Part shown: positions 45,627-54,357 of the stretch, one piece after another
Layout of the letters: the number at the start of each line of letters is the position of its first letter
How positions within the stretch are numbered: position 1 is the first letter of the stretch
DNA from: Burkholderiales bacterium
GTDB lineage: Bacteria > Pseudomonadota > Gammaproteobacteria > Burkholderiales > Ga0077523
Assembly (NCBI GenBank): GCA_019745565.1
Contig: JAIESW010000017.1
Coordinates: 54,517 to 118,516 of the forward strand
Length of the DNA stretch: 64,000 nt
Direction: 5' to 3'
Notes under the pieces: model-generated
What the model was told of the DNA's origin: nothing
Seen by the model: only the letters and a program-made list of their open reading frames with translations
Database searches by the model: none
Position numbers and translations under genes: made by a program

Positions 45627-46190
45627 ATGGACATGAACGGCGAACAACTCATCCCGCTGCCGCGGCAGCGCGTGTGGGAGGCGCTCAACGACCCCGAGAC
45701 TCTCAAGGCCTGCATCCCCGGCTGCGAAAGCATCGAGCGCATGTCCGATGCCGAGTACAAGATCGCGATGACCGCCGCGATTGGCCCGGTGAAGGCGAAG
45801 TTCTCGGGCAAGCTGCTGCTGTCCGATCTCAATCCGCCGGAGTCGTACACCATCGCGTTCGAAGGCTCCGGCGGTGCCGCAGGTTTCGGCAAGGGTGGCG
45901 CGAAAGTGGTGCTCGCACCGGAGGGCGACAGCACGCGGCTCGTCTACACCGCGCACGCCACCGTAGGTGGCAAGCTGGCGCAGATCGGTTCGCGCCTCAT
46001 CGACGGCGTAGCAAAGAAGATGACCGAGGATTTTTTCGCGAAGTTCAATCAGGTCGTCGCGCCGGCTCCGGCGGAAGCGACACGTGCCGCTAGGGAAGCA
46101 GCGACCGCGCCAAGAAAGACCTTGCCCGCCTGGGCCTGGGTCATCGTCGCCATCGTCATCGCGATGGCGGTGCTCATCATCCGGCGCTGA
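45627..46190 (+). CDS. CoxG-like protein (SRPBCC fold) with membrane anchor
   Basis: 187 residues. The N-terminal 150 residues match CoxG/CODH subunit G: MNGEQLIPLPRQRVWEALND, LKACIPGCESIERMSDAEYK and MTAAIGPVKAKFSG. Proteins of this type recruit the Mo hydroxylase to the membrane. The C-terminus has one helix (AWAWVIVAIVIAMAVLII), consistent with that role. GGAG lies about 9 nt before the ATG. Associated with set 2, but divergent from it. Confidence 0.92.
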   Translation: MDMNGEQLIPLPRQRVWEALNDPETLKACIPGCESIERMSDAEYKIAMTAAIGPVKAKFSGKLLLSDLNPPESYTIAFEGSGGAAGFGKGGAKVVLAPEGDSTRLVYTAHATVGGKLAQIGSRLIDGVAKKMTEDFFAKFNQVVAPAPAEATRAAREAATAPRKTLPAWAWVIVAIVIAMAVLIIRR

Positions 46191-46193
46191 TCG

Positions 46194-46468
46194 CTACAGC
46201 GTCGGTACGACCACGTCGATCCGCCCACAAATGCGGTCGACCGACGCGGAGTCGCCTGCGGCTTCGGCGAGTCTTGCCTGCGCCGTGAGCCACGCGAGCA
46301 GCGGTCGGCGCCATCCGCGTTCGGACGCGGTGTCGACCGCGAGCGCCACGCTTTCCGGCCAAGATCACCTGAACGAAACAATGCACTCGCGCCGATCAGG
46401 CGCGACAGTGGGTCCTCGATCTTCTTCAATACGTCGTTACGGGCGGCGCCCCCGATCACTGCCTTCAC
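46194..46468 (-). pseudogene. Small gene broken by one frameshift (about 90 codons)
   Basis: On the minus strand a GTG at 46468 opens KAVIGGAARNDVLKKIEDPL and SRLIGASALFRSGDLGR. A different reading frame then continues ESVALAVDTASERGWRRPLL, AWLTAQARLAEAAG and DRICGRIDVVVPTL up to a stop at 46194. The two halves join into one helical, TPR-like small protein, which suggests a real gene with a one-base frameshift near 46355. It could instead be a sequencing error. It lies tail to tail with coxG. Confidence 0.45.
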
Positions 46469-46582
46469 GGCCCCACGATAGCCGGCCGACGGCCGCCGGT
46501 ACCCCCGGTGCATTAGAATTCCGGGTTCGTCCGCACGGCGCCCATCGCGCCGGCATCCACAGTCCAAGGGGGGAGATTCAGC

Positions 46583-47329
46583 ATGAACAAGCTCGACATG
46601 GCCGGCCGTGGCGCCATCGTGACCGGAGGCGCGTCCGGCATCGGCCTGGCGATCGCACAACGCCTCGCAGCCTCGGGCGCCAATGTCGCCATCTGGGACA
46701 TGGCCGCCGACCTCGACGCCAAGGCGAAATCGCTGGGCGCCGGCAAGCACGTCGGGATCAAGGTCGACGTCACCAAGATCGCCGAAGTGGAGGCCGCCAT
46801 GAAGGCGAGCATCGCGGCACTCGGCAAGGTCGACGCAATGGTCAACTCCGCCGGCGTCGCCGGCAAGAACTCGACGGTCGCCGAGTATCCGATCGAGGAG
46901 TGGCTGCGCGTGTGCGACATCAACCTGAACGGCGTCTTCTATTGCTGCCGCACGGTCGCCCCGCACATGGTCGCGAACAACTACGGCCGCATCGTGAACA
47001 TCGCCTCCATCGCCGGCAAGGAAGGCAACCCGAACGCCTCCGCCTACAGCGCATCGAAGGCCGGCGTGATCGGCCTCACCAAGTCGCTCGGCAAGGAGCT
47101 CGCGAAGAACAACATCACGGTGAACTGCGTGACGCCGGCGGCGGTGCGTACACCGATCTTCGACCAGGTGGAGCAATACCACATCGATTACATGCTCTCG
47201 AAAATCCCGATGGGGCGGTTCGGCGAAGTGGCCGAGATCGCGGCGATGGTGGCGTGGATGTGCACGGAAGACTGCTCGTTCACCACCAGTGGCGTGTTCG
47301 ACCTGTCGGGCGGGCGCGCGACCTACTGA
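46583..47329 (+). CDS. SDR-family oxidoreductase (3-oxoacyl-reductase-like)
   Basis: 248 residues with classical short-chain dehydrogenase motifs. The NAD-binding loop is AIVTGGASGIGLAIAQ, followed by NSAG at about 90. The active-site Ser is in IVNIASIAGKEG and the Tyr/Lys in YSASKAGVIGL. Substrate unknown. GGGGGAG lies 8 nt before the ATG. First of three dehydrogenase genes (SDR, Zn-ADH, HIBADH-like) that probably act together in a degradation route. Confidence 0.92.
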   Translation: MNKLDMAGRGAIVTGGASGIGLAIAQRLAASGANVAIWDMAADLDAKAKSLGAGKHVGIKVDVTKIAEVEAAMKASIAALGKVDAMVNSAGVAGKNSTVAEYPIEEWLRVCDINLNGVFYCCRTVAPHMVANNYGRIVNIASIAGKEGNPNASAYSASKAGVIGLTKSLGKELAKNNITVNCVTPAAVRTPIFDQVEQYHIDYMLSKIPMGRFGEVAEIAAMVAWMCTEDCSFTTSGVFDLSGGRATY

Positions 47330-47348
47330 GTTTTTTCAAGGACCGATC

Positions 47349-47415
47349 AACGCGGCGGACGCGGCGGAGAAGCAAGACCCGTAGTGCTTTGGCCTCACAC
47401 CGCGTCCGCCGCGTT
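47349..47415. repeat. Perfect 16-bp inverted repeat
   Basis: AACGCGGCGGACGCGG (47349-47364) and CCGCGTCCGCCGCGTT (47400-47415) are exact complements with 35 nt between. Sits between the SDR and ADH genes and can form a strong hairpin in the mRNA. It is unlike the other repeat family. Confidence 0.8.
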
Positions 47416-47451
47416 GTGAGCTTTGTCGTTCTTCACTGCTGAGACACAGAC

Positions 47452-48576
47452 ATGAAAATTCGCGCCGCCGTCCTCCGCCAGAGCGGACTTCCCCAGCCCT
47501 ACGCCCAGAGCCGTCCGCTCTCCATCGAGGAGGTGGAACTCGATCCGCCCGGTCCGCGCGAGTTGCTCGTGCAGGTCAAGGCCGCGGGGCTGTGCCATTC
47601 GGACCTCTCCACCATCAACGGCGACCGCCCGCGGCAGACGCCCATGGTGCTCGGTCACGAGGCGGCGGGGATCGTCAAGGAACTGGGCTCCGGCATCACC
47701 GACCTCGCGGTCGGTGATCACGTGGTCATGGTCTTCGCCCCCAGTTGCGGTCAATGCACGCCCTGCCAGGAAGGTTTCCCGGCACGCTGCGAGAACGGCC
47801 AGCAGGCCAACGGCGCAGGCACCCTGATGGGCGGTCACATCCGCCTGCACAAGGACGGCAAGCCGGTCTACCACCACACCGGCGTGTCGGCGTTCGCCGA
47901 GTACTGTGTCGTCAACCGCGGATCCGTCGTCAAGGTCGACAACACCCTGCCCTTCGACGAAGCTGCGGTGTTCGGCTGCGCAGTGCTCACGGGCGTCGGT
48001 TCCGCGCTCAATACCGCGAAGGTCACGGCGGGTGCGCGTGTCGCGGTCGTGGGTCTGGGCGGCGTCGGCTTGAACGCGTTGCTCGGCGCGCAAGTGGCCG
48101 GCGCCAATCGCATCGTCGCGATCGACATCCACGATGACAAGCTCGAGCTCGCGAAGACGCTCGGCGCCACGGACGTCGTCAACGCCAAGGACCCGGACGC
48201 CATCGCCAAGGTGAAGGCACTCACCGACGGCGGTGCCGATTTTGCGTTCGAGATGGCCGGGTCGGTTCAGGCCATGGAACTCGCCTACCGCGTCACGCGC
48301 CGCGGCGGCACGACGGTCACCGCGGGGCTGCCCCATCCCGATGCACGCTGGGCGCTGCAGCACGTCAACCTCACCGCCGAGGAGCGTACGGTCAAGGGCA
48401 GCTACATGGGTTCGTGCATTCCGCCGCGCGACCTGCCGCGCTACGTGGAACTGTATCGCCGCGGCAAGCTGCCGGTGAACAAGCTGATGAGCGATCACCT
48501 CACCCTCGATCGCATCAACGAAGGTTTCGATGCGCTCGCATCGGGACACACGGTGCGGCAACTGGTGATGTTCTGA
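47452..48576 (+). CDS. Zinc-dependent alcohol dehydrogenase
   Basis: 374 residues of the medium-chain dehydrogenase family. Catalytic zinc ligands appear in GLCHSDLSTINGD and VLGHEAAGIV; the four-Cys structural zinc region is represented by PSCGQCTPCQEGFPARC. The NAD site is VAVVGLGGVGLNALLGAQVA. It is close to the class III / aryl-alcohol type. Substrate unknown. No strong ribosome site before the ATG. Confidence 0.92.
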   Translation: MKIRAAVLRQSGLPQPYAQSRPLSIEEVELDPPGPRELLVQVKAAGLCHSDLSTINGDRPRQTPMVLGHEAAGIVKELGSGITDLAVGDHVVMVFAPSCGQCTPCQEGFPARCENGQQANGAGTLMGGHIRLHKDGKPVYHHTGVSAFAEYCVVNRGSVVKVDNTLPFDEAAVFGCAVLTGVGSALNTAKVTAGARVAVVGLGGVGLNALLGAQVAGANRIVAIDIHDDKLELAKTLGATDVVNAKDPDAIAKVKALTDGGADFAFEMAGSVQAMELAYRVTRRGGTTVTAGLPHPDARWALQHVNLTAEERTVKGSYMGSCIPPRDLPRYVELYRRGKLPVNKLMSDHLTLDRINEGFDALASGHTVRQLVMF

Positions 48577-48617
48577 CGGGGCCTTGCCCCGCTTCGACTG
48601 GAATTCGGAGGTCCGTG

Positions 48618-49508
48618 ATGAGCGGTGACAAACCCCGCGTAGGCTGCATCGGTGCAGGTGTGCTCGGCGGCGCGATCATGCGTCGTCTCGCAGCTTGCGG
48701 CTTTCAACCGCTGGTGTGGAACCGCGATCGTGCCAAACTCGCCCCCATCGTCCAGTCCGGCGCCGTCGAAGCGGCCAGCGCCGAAGAACTCACGCGGTCG
48801 AGCGCTTTCGTCATCACGTGCCTGAGCGATGGCAATGCCATCGAGAACGTCGTGTTCGGCGAACGCGGTGTGGCCGCGGGCGGTGCGGCCGACAAGATTC
48901 TCATCGACATGTCGACCTGCGCGTCGGCTCACACCCAGGCCATGGCGCAACGTCTCGTCGCCGCTTGCGGCATGCGCTGGCTCGATGCTCCCATCTCCGG
49001 CGGCGCGCCGGCCGCGCTCGAAGGACGCATGGCCGTCATGATCGGCGGCGAGCAGGACGCGTTCGAGAAAGCGAAACCGGTGTGGGATGCCCTCGCCGGC
49101 CGCGCGACGCTGATGGGACCTTCGGGTGCCGGCCAGGCCACGAAGATGATCAACCAGGTCCTGGTGGCCACGGGCGTGGCCGTGCTCGCGGAAGCATGCG
49201 CACTGGCCGAGCGCGCCGGCATCGACGCCGCGAAGATTCCGCAGGCGCTGGCCGGCGGTCGCGCCGACTCGAAGCAGCTGCAGGAGATGTTTCCCAAGAT
49301 GGTCGCCTCGGAGTTCTCGATCACCGGCCGTGCCGCGCTGATGCTGAAGGACCTCGAGCTGATCCACGACCTTGCCCGCAACGTGAACGCGTCGCTGCCG
49401 GTCACCGCCGGCGTGACCGAACTGTTCCGCAAGCAGGTGGCGGATGGCCTCGGCGACCGCGACAACACCGAGCTGGTGAACCACTTCCGGTCGAAACCGC
49501 ATCGCTGA
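48618..49508 (+). CDS. NAD(P)-dependent oxidoreductase, 3-hydroxyisobutyrate dehydrogenase family
   Basis: 296 residues. N-terminal Rossmann site VGCIGAGVLGGAIMRRL, then the family substrate motif DAPISGGAPAALEGRMAVMI and the catalytic-Lys region PSGAGQATKMINQVLVATGV. It oxidises a beta-hydroxyacid, as HIBADH or tartronate-semialdehyde reductase do. GGAG lies 8 nt before the ATG. It abuts the convergent protease gene with no spacer. Confidence 0.92.
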   Translation: MSGDKPRVGCIGAGVLGGAIMRRLAACGFQPLVWNRDRAKLAPIVQSGAVEAASAEELTRSSAFVITCLSDGNAIENVVFGERGVAAGGAADKILIDMSTCASAHTQAMAQRLVAACGMRWLDAPISGGAPAALEGRMAVMIGGEQDAFEKAKPVWDALAGRATLMGPSGAGQATKMINQVLVATGVAVLAEACALAERAGIDAAKIPQALAGGRADSKQLQEMFPKMVASEFSITGRAALMLKDLELIHDLARNVNASLPVTAGVTELFRKQVADGLGDRDNTELVNHFRSKPHR

Positions 49509-52500
49509 TCAGCGCGCGACCTTGGTCGGCGCCGACGGCATCGTGTGCCACCCATCGCTCGCCACGACCCTCACGAGCACGGTCTTGCTTTTGCCGAGAT
49601 TGCGGAGCGTGATCGGATACTCGTTCTCCCGGATGCCGAGAGCAATCACTTCCCAGGTGCGACCTTCGTCGCGGGAAAGCTCTACGCGGTAAGTGAGAGG
49701 GTTCCCGTCGGCGTCCTTTGCGTCCCAGCGCAGCACCGTGAGGGGTTGCTCCTCCGCCGCTGCCACGCCGCGTGTGAGGATTTCGGACGACGGCTTCGCC
49801 AGTCTTGGTTTGCTCACGGTCGGCGCTTGTTTGCTGGCGGAGATGCGCCCTAGAACATTCCCGTCCACCAGGAGCTCAACCCCGCTCGCGCCTGGGACCA
49901 GCGGCACCACGGCGTCTACGATCGCCGTCCGGTCCTCGTCTGCCGGCGTGTCGGTATTCTCGCGGAGCCAGACCCGGTGCTCGGCCAGCACGGCGCCGGC
50001 CGTGTCGAGAACACGGACCGTCGCTCGATTGTCCTGTTCCTCGGACGACACGATTGCCCGGTTCACCTGTTGCACGGAGACGATCTGGCCCGTGCCCTTG
50101 GTAAGGTTGACGGTCGCGACCAAACTCAAGAACTTGCCCTTCCTGAGGCTGACTGCGCGGTTCCACGTTGTGCGCTCGTCCGGCTCCGCGGTGGCTCGAG
50201 CGGCCTGACTGACGTTCCGCTCCGCGGGAGCATCCATTGCCGGCTCTGGCATTGGGGGTGCCCCCTTCGTCCCGGGCTCCTGCTCTTCAGCGTCAGGCAG
50301 CGGTGGGGCGGCCGCGAATTCTGTCGCCGGCTTCGGCTTTTGCTTGGCGCCCTGTACCACCGGCAGTTTCTTCCCGACGACCGTCTTGGGCTTCCCCGGC
50401 AGGGCCGGGAGCGGTGGAGCATCGCTCGAATCTGCCGCCACAGTGTTAGGGCTGGCTCCTTCCGCCGCTGCGAAAAGGGCGCGCGGCAATGCCAGCGGAC
50501 GCGGGCTGTCCAACCCCGCTTCGGGCGCCGGTGCGCCGCGATTGCCGGGAGCCAGCGGATTGGTCGTGAACGCGGCGTTCTCACGGTTGAGGCGTGCCCG
50601 GATGCCTTGGTACGTATACGCGCTCGGCCATTGCGGTTGCGCGCAATAGGTCATTACGTCGAAGCTCGTGGTGCCGGGCAGAACGGTCCTCGCGATGGTG
50701 TTCGCGGGGTCGCCTGCGTCGAAGCCGTCGAAATTGCCGTCGTTGTGACTGAGTTGTCCCGCGGGAAACGGGTAGCCCGTAAGGTCATCCTGAGTCTCAC
50801 CGCAAAAGCCAGGGTGAAATCGCCCGAATGTATGGCCGACCTCGTGGCCGCCGTACCAATCCGCGTACGAACCGTCGGTGTCGCCCGTCCAGTTCGCACC
50901 GGCTGGGCCCGATGCGACCACAGTGGGGTCTGGAGCATTCGGGATGCCCGCAGCGCAGCCGCGCATGAAGCCGCCCGCGTCGGAGACGAGCCCGTAGTAG
51001 TGGGTTCGCCCGTCCTGGCCGTTCCCGACTTCAGTCGCACGCAGAGTGGCGAGTTGCGTGTTGGCGGCGCCGCAGCCAAAAGGCCACGCGGCATTGGCGT
51101 TCACTGTGGTCTGGCTCGAGATGATCTGTGCGGCAGGCATGGCCCGCCGGAACCAGGACTCCGTGAGGGCGAAGTCCCGCGCGGTGGGTGTCCTCGTGAC
51201 CGGGTTCACAGGCGCTCCCGTCGTGTACGAGAGTCCGACAAGGCGCAGCCGCAAATGGGACGAAGTGGCGAGTCTCAACGTCCGGACGACCCGACCACAA
51301 TTGGAGCACCCAACCGTCGCGCCCGTGCTCGCCGACCTGACCGATGCGAGCGAGGCAACGCGGATTCCCCGAGTGGCAAAGCCAGCGGGGAGCCGGAAAT
51401 TGAGGCTGAACCCCAGATTCTCGCGCTTCGCCCGCACGTTGCCGTTGCGCGCCGGATCGAGTTGTGCGGCAGCCATCGCTGCGACCGTCGTGACCGCTCC
51501 CGTCTCGGCGTTGGTTACCCGGAGCGTCCCGCGCACCGAAGTGGGTGCGGATCCTGATGCGATCGACAGGTAGACACGGACGAACGTGGCCTTGTCGGCA
51601 ATCAGGGTCACCGAATGGGACGGGTCCTGCGTCGATTGGACGGACTCGATACCCTCGACTGCAACCTGGCCGGCCCCCATGGCTGGCGCGGGAGGCGTGC
51701 TCCTCCAGGTATGGACGTAGTCGGTGTTCTGAACGGCATGAACGATATCGGACTTGCCATCGTCGTCGAAGTCCGTCACAAGCCAGATGCCATTCGGGAT
51801 TGCGTAGCCGGCCCACGGGCTGAACGTGCCGACCGTGAAGGTGCCGTTGGCATTCGAGATCCACGTGTGCACGTAGCTCCTGTTGTTGACGGCGTGGACG
51901 ATGTCGGTGCGCCCGTCACCGTTGAAGTCACCGGTCATCCACAGACCATTGGGAATGGCGTAACCGGGCCACGGACGGAATGTGGAGACTTGGAACGTCC
52001 CGTTGCCCTTCGAAAGCCAGACATGGGCATAGTCCGTGTTCTGGACAGCGTGCAGGATATCCATCCGCCCGTCGCCGTTGAAGTCACCGGTGAGCCAGAT
52101 GCCGTTCGGGATTGCGTAGCCCGGCCAAGGCCGAAACGTCCCTACCCGGAAGGTACCGTCGCCGTTCGAGATCCAGGTATGGACGTAGTCAGTACCCTGC
52201 ACTGCGTGGACGACATCCGTGAGTCCGTCACCGTTGATGTCCGCAGCAAGCCAGATGCCGTTCGGAATCGCATATCCGTGCCAGGGAGAAAAGGTCCCCA
52301 CCTTGAACGTGCCGTCGCCACGGGACATCCAGGTGTGGGCATAGTCAGTGCCCTGGACAGCATGAAATACGTCGGTTCGACCATCGCCGTTGAAGTCACC
52401 GGTGAGCCACACGCCGTTCGGGATCGCATACCCGGCCCACGGCCGAAACGTGCCGACGTTGAACTGCGAGCCTCCGGACGACAGCCAAGCGTGAACGTAG

Positions 52501-52976
52501 TCGGTGTTGCGAACTGCGTGGAGGATATCGGTCCGACCGTCGCCGTCAAAGTCTCCGGTAAGCCACAACCCATTCGGGATCGCGTAGCCGCCCCAGGGAG
52601 AAAACGTCGCCACGGCGAAGGTACCGTCTGCATTGGATCGCCACACGTGGACGTAGTCGGTGTTCTGGACGGCGTGCACGATGTCCTTGCGGCCATCGCC
52701 CTCGAAATCGCCCGTCATCCACAGGCCGTTCGGGATCGCATAACCGGCCCACGGGCGAAACGTGCCTACATCGAAGCTCTGCCCGGCCGCAAGGCTCGGA
52801 GTGAAGGCGGCGACGAGAGACACCGCGAGCGCAACCAGACACAATAGCGCCGATCGAATCTTCCCTGTGGCCTCTCCGCGTCGGACGCATGCAAGGCGCT
52901 GCTCCCCATGCATGTCGCGCCGCCAGACCAACAAGGACTCGAGTACCAATTGGGGAAAGCATTCCAGCACGCCCAT
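49509..52976 (-). CDS. Secreted metzincin-like metalloprotease with seven FG-GAP repeats
   Basis: 1155 residues. A long N-region (about 38 residues) precedes the signal helix (SALLCLVALAVSLVAAF, cleavage near LAAGQ). Seven tandem 52-residue FG-GAP/VCBS repeats (residues 68-430) follow, each with GYAIPNG and a calcium-type DFNGDGRTD motif. The catalytic zinc motif HEVGHTFGRFHPG fits HExxHxxGxxH and the Met-turn is SFDVMTYC. A proline-rich linker and an Ig-like C-terminal domain close it. ATG 52976 has AAAGGAG 6 nt upstream. It is preceded by operator site F. Probably a surface or extracellular protease; targets unknown. Confidence 0.88.
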   Translation of the reverse strand: MGVLECFPQLVLESLLVWRRDMHGEQRLACVRRGEATGKIRSALLCLVALAVSLVAAFTPSLAAGQSFDVGTFRPWAGYAIPNGLWMTGDFEGDGRKDIVHAVQNTDYVHVWRSNADGTFAVATFSPWGGYAIPNGLWLTGDFDGDGRTDILHAVRNTDYVHAWLSSGGSQFNVGTFRPWAGYAIPNGVWLTGDFNGDGRTDVFHAVQGTDYAHTWMSRGDGTFKVGTFSPWHGYAIPNGIWLAADINGDGLTDVVHAVQGTDYVHTWISNGDGTFRVGTFRPWPGYAIPNGIWLTGDFNGDGRMDILHAVQNTDYAHVWLSKGNGTFQVSTFRPWPGYAIPNGLWMTGDFNGDGRTDIVHAVNNRSYVHTWISNANGTFTVGTFSPWAGYAIPNGIWLVTDFDDDGKSDIVHAVQNTDYVHTWRSTPPAPAMGAGQVAVEGIESVQSTQDPSHSVTLIADKATFVRVYLSIASGSAPTSVRGTLRVTNAETGAVTTVAAMAAAQLDPARNGNVRAKRENLGFSLNFRLPAGFATRGIRVASLASVRSASTGATVGCSNCGRVVRTLRLATSSHLRLRLVGLSYTTGAPVNPVTRTPTARDFALTESWFRRAMPAAQIISSQTTVNANAAWPFGCGAANTQLATLRATEVGNGQDGRTHYYGLVSDAGGFMRGCAAGIPNAPDPTVVASGPAGANWTGDTDGSYADWYGGHEVGHTFGRFHPGFCGETQDDLTGYPFPAGQLSHNDGNFDGFDAGDPANTIARTVLPGTTSFDVMTYCAQPQWPSAYTYQGIRARLNRENAAFTTNPLAPGNRGAPAPEAGLDSPRPLALPRALFAAAEGASPNTVAADSSDAPPLPALPGKPKTVVGKKLPVVQGAKQKPKPATEFAAAPPLPDAEEQEPGTKGAPPMPEPAMDAPAERNVSQAARATAEPDERTTWNRAVSLRKGKFLSLVATVNLTKGTGQIVSVQQVNRAIVSSEEQDNRATVRVLDTAGAVLAEHRVWLRENTDTPADEDRTAIVDAVVPLVPGASGVELLVDGNVLGRISASKQAPTVSKPRLAKPSSEILTRGVAAAEEQPLTVLRWDAKDADGNPLTYRVELSRDEGRTWEVIALGIRENEYPITLRNLGKSKTVLVRVVASDGWHTMPSAPTKVAR
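51684..52775 (-). repeat. Seven tandem 156-bp repeats coding FG-GAP units
   Basis: The DNA repeat matches the seven 52-residue protein repeats. Unit starts in order are FDVGTFRPWAGYAIPNG, FAVATFSPWGGYAIPNG, FNVGTFRPWAGYAIPNG, FKVGTFSPWHGYAIPNG, FRVGTFRPWPGYAIPNG, FQVSTFRPWPGYAIPNG and FTVGTFSPWAGYAIPNG. Near-identity implies recent duplication or gene conversion. Confidence 0.9.
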
Positions 52977-53066
52977 GGTTGTCTCCTTTGGGAAGACCAA
53001 GACCCTACTGTTCAGCAATGATGGGAAGGGATGTCCGCCACAATTGCGGGGGTGAATGCGCTCCAA

Positions 53067-53105
53067 AGCTTATTCGGTATGGTATTACCGATCGCATACC
53101 GATTG
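53067..53105 (-). promoter_or_regulatory. 11-bp direct-repeat operator and promoter, site F (metzincin gene)
   Basis: Minus strand: CAATCGGT-ATG-CGATCGGT (53105-53087), followed by AA. After 14 nt comes TAAGCT (53072-53067), a good -10. The protease start is 91 nt beyond. An additional inverted repeat TCGGTATG/CATACCGA (53074-53102) overlaps it. Same core as sites A, B and C, but more than 30 kb from the regulator gene. Confidence 0.75.
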
Positions 53106-53319
53106 ACGGCGGACCACCGTGGATGCCGCGCCGGGCAGCGCCCGGCGACGTGAGCGATGACCTGGGAGCCGTGCGTTGCATCCTCGTCGATCGGTTCAGA
53201 TGAACTCAAGGAGATGTCTCCGAGGTCAGCTCCTTCAACACTCCTGCTCGTCACCTGCCGCTCGCAACGGCTGTTGCTGATCAATCAACCCTTCAGAATC
53301 TGCCCTCCCGGAATTGTCA

Positions 53320-54357
53320 ATGTCTTACAACGCCACCCGCCTCACCGCCTTCGCCACGCAACTGCTCGACGCCGCCGGCATGGATCCGGTCAAATCGCCG
53401 ACCATCGCACAGGTGCTGGTCGAAGCCGACCTCATGGGCCACGACACCCACGGCCTCGGCCTCCTCGGCCCCTACCTCGCGGACATCGGCAAGGGCGAGC
53501 TGAAGACGCAGGGTGAGCCGGGTGTCATCGCAGACTTTCCTGCGGCGGTCACCTGGGATGGTCGGCGTTTGCCGGGCACGTGGCTCACGGTGAAGGCGAT
53601 CGATCTCGCCTGCGCACGGGCGCGCACCCAGGGTGCCTGCTCGGTTTCCATCCGCCGCAGCCATCACATCGCGTGTCTCGCGGCATACCTCACGCGCGCT
53701 ACGGATCAGGGCTTCGTCATCCAGATCATGACCTCGGCGCCCGAGAACCAGTCGGTCGCTCCATTCGGCGGACGTGCCGGTGCACTCACGCCGAATCCGA
53801 TCGCGGCGGGCTGGCCCACGGCGGGCGATCCCGTGCTGATCGATGTCTCCATGTCCATCACCACCAACGGCATGGTGGGCCGGCTCAACAAGCACGGCGG
53901 ACAGTTGCCCGGCAAATGGCTGGTGGATGCCGACGGCAATCCCACCGCCGATCCGTCGGTGATGACCCGTGAACCAAAGGGCGCGCTGCTGCCCATCGGC
54001 GGCGTCGAGTACGGCCACAAGGGCTACGCGCTGGGCCTGCTTGTGGAAGCCATGACGCAGGGTCTGTCGGGGCACGGGCGGGCCGATCCCATCGAAGGCT
54101 GGACCGGCGAGGTGTTCGTGCAGGTGTACGACCCGCGCGCATTCTCCGGCCTCGACGCGTTCACGCGTCAGACCGAATGGATCGCTGACTACTGCCGCAA
54201 GGTCGCGCCGATGAAAGGTGTGGAACGAGTGCGCCTGCCGGGCGAGAACGGTCTCGCGCGCCGCAAGCGCCAGCTCGTCGAAGGCGTGACCCTGCACCCG
54301 GGCATCATGCCCATGCTGGAGCCCTGGGCCGCGAAACTCGGCGTCGCGTTGCCGTGA
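53320..54357 (+). CDS. Malate/L-lactate/ureidoglycolate dehydrogenase family oxidoreductase
   Basis: 345 residues of the Ldh family (type-2 malate/L-sulfolactate dehydrogenase fold, NAD(P)-dependent). Recognisable: ADLMGHDTHGLGLLGPYLAD, SVSIRRSHHIACLAAYLTRA, MSITTNGMVGRLNKHGGQLP and EYGHKGYALGLLVEAMTQ. It interconverts a 2-hydroxyacid and 2-oxoacid. ATG 53320 is chosen. First gene of the Ldh-EamA-RraA operon. Confidence 0.9.
   Translation: MSYNATRLTAFATQLLDAAGMDPVKSPTIAQVLVEADLMGHDTHGLGLLGPYLADIGKGELKTQGEPGVIADFPAAVTWDGRRLPGTWLTVKAIDLACARARTQGACSVSIRRSHHIACLAAYLTRATDQGFVIQIMTSAPENQSVAPFGGRAGALTPNPIAAGWPTAGDPVLIDVSMSITTNGMVGRLNKHGGQLPGKWLVDADGNPTADPSVMTREPKGALLPIGGVEYGHKGYALGLLVEAMTQGLSGHGRADPIEGWTGEVFVQVYDPRAFSGLDAFTRQTEWIADYCRKVAPMKGVERVRLPGENGLARRKRQLVEGVTLHPGIMPMLEPWAAKLGVALP

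Noticed and set aside
51684..52775. Minisatellite or assembly artefact
   Set aside because: The 156-bp units stay in frame, vary at chosen positions and encode well-formed FG-GAP motifs, so they are a real coding repeat.
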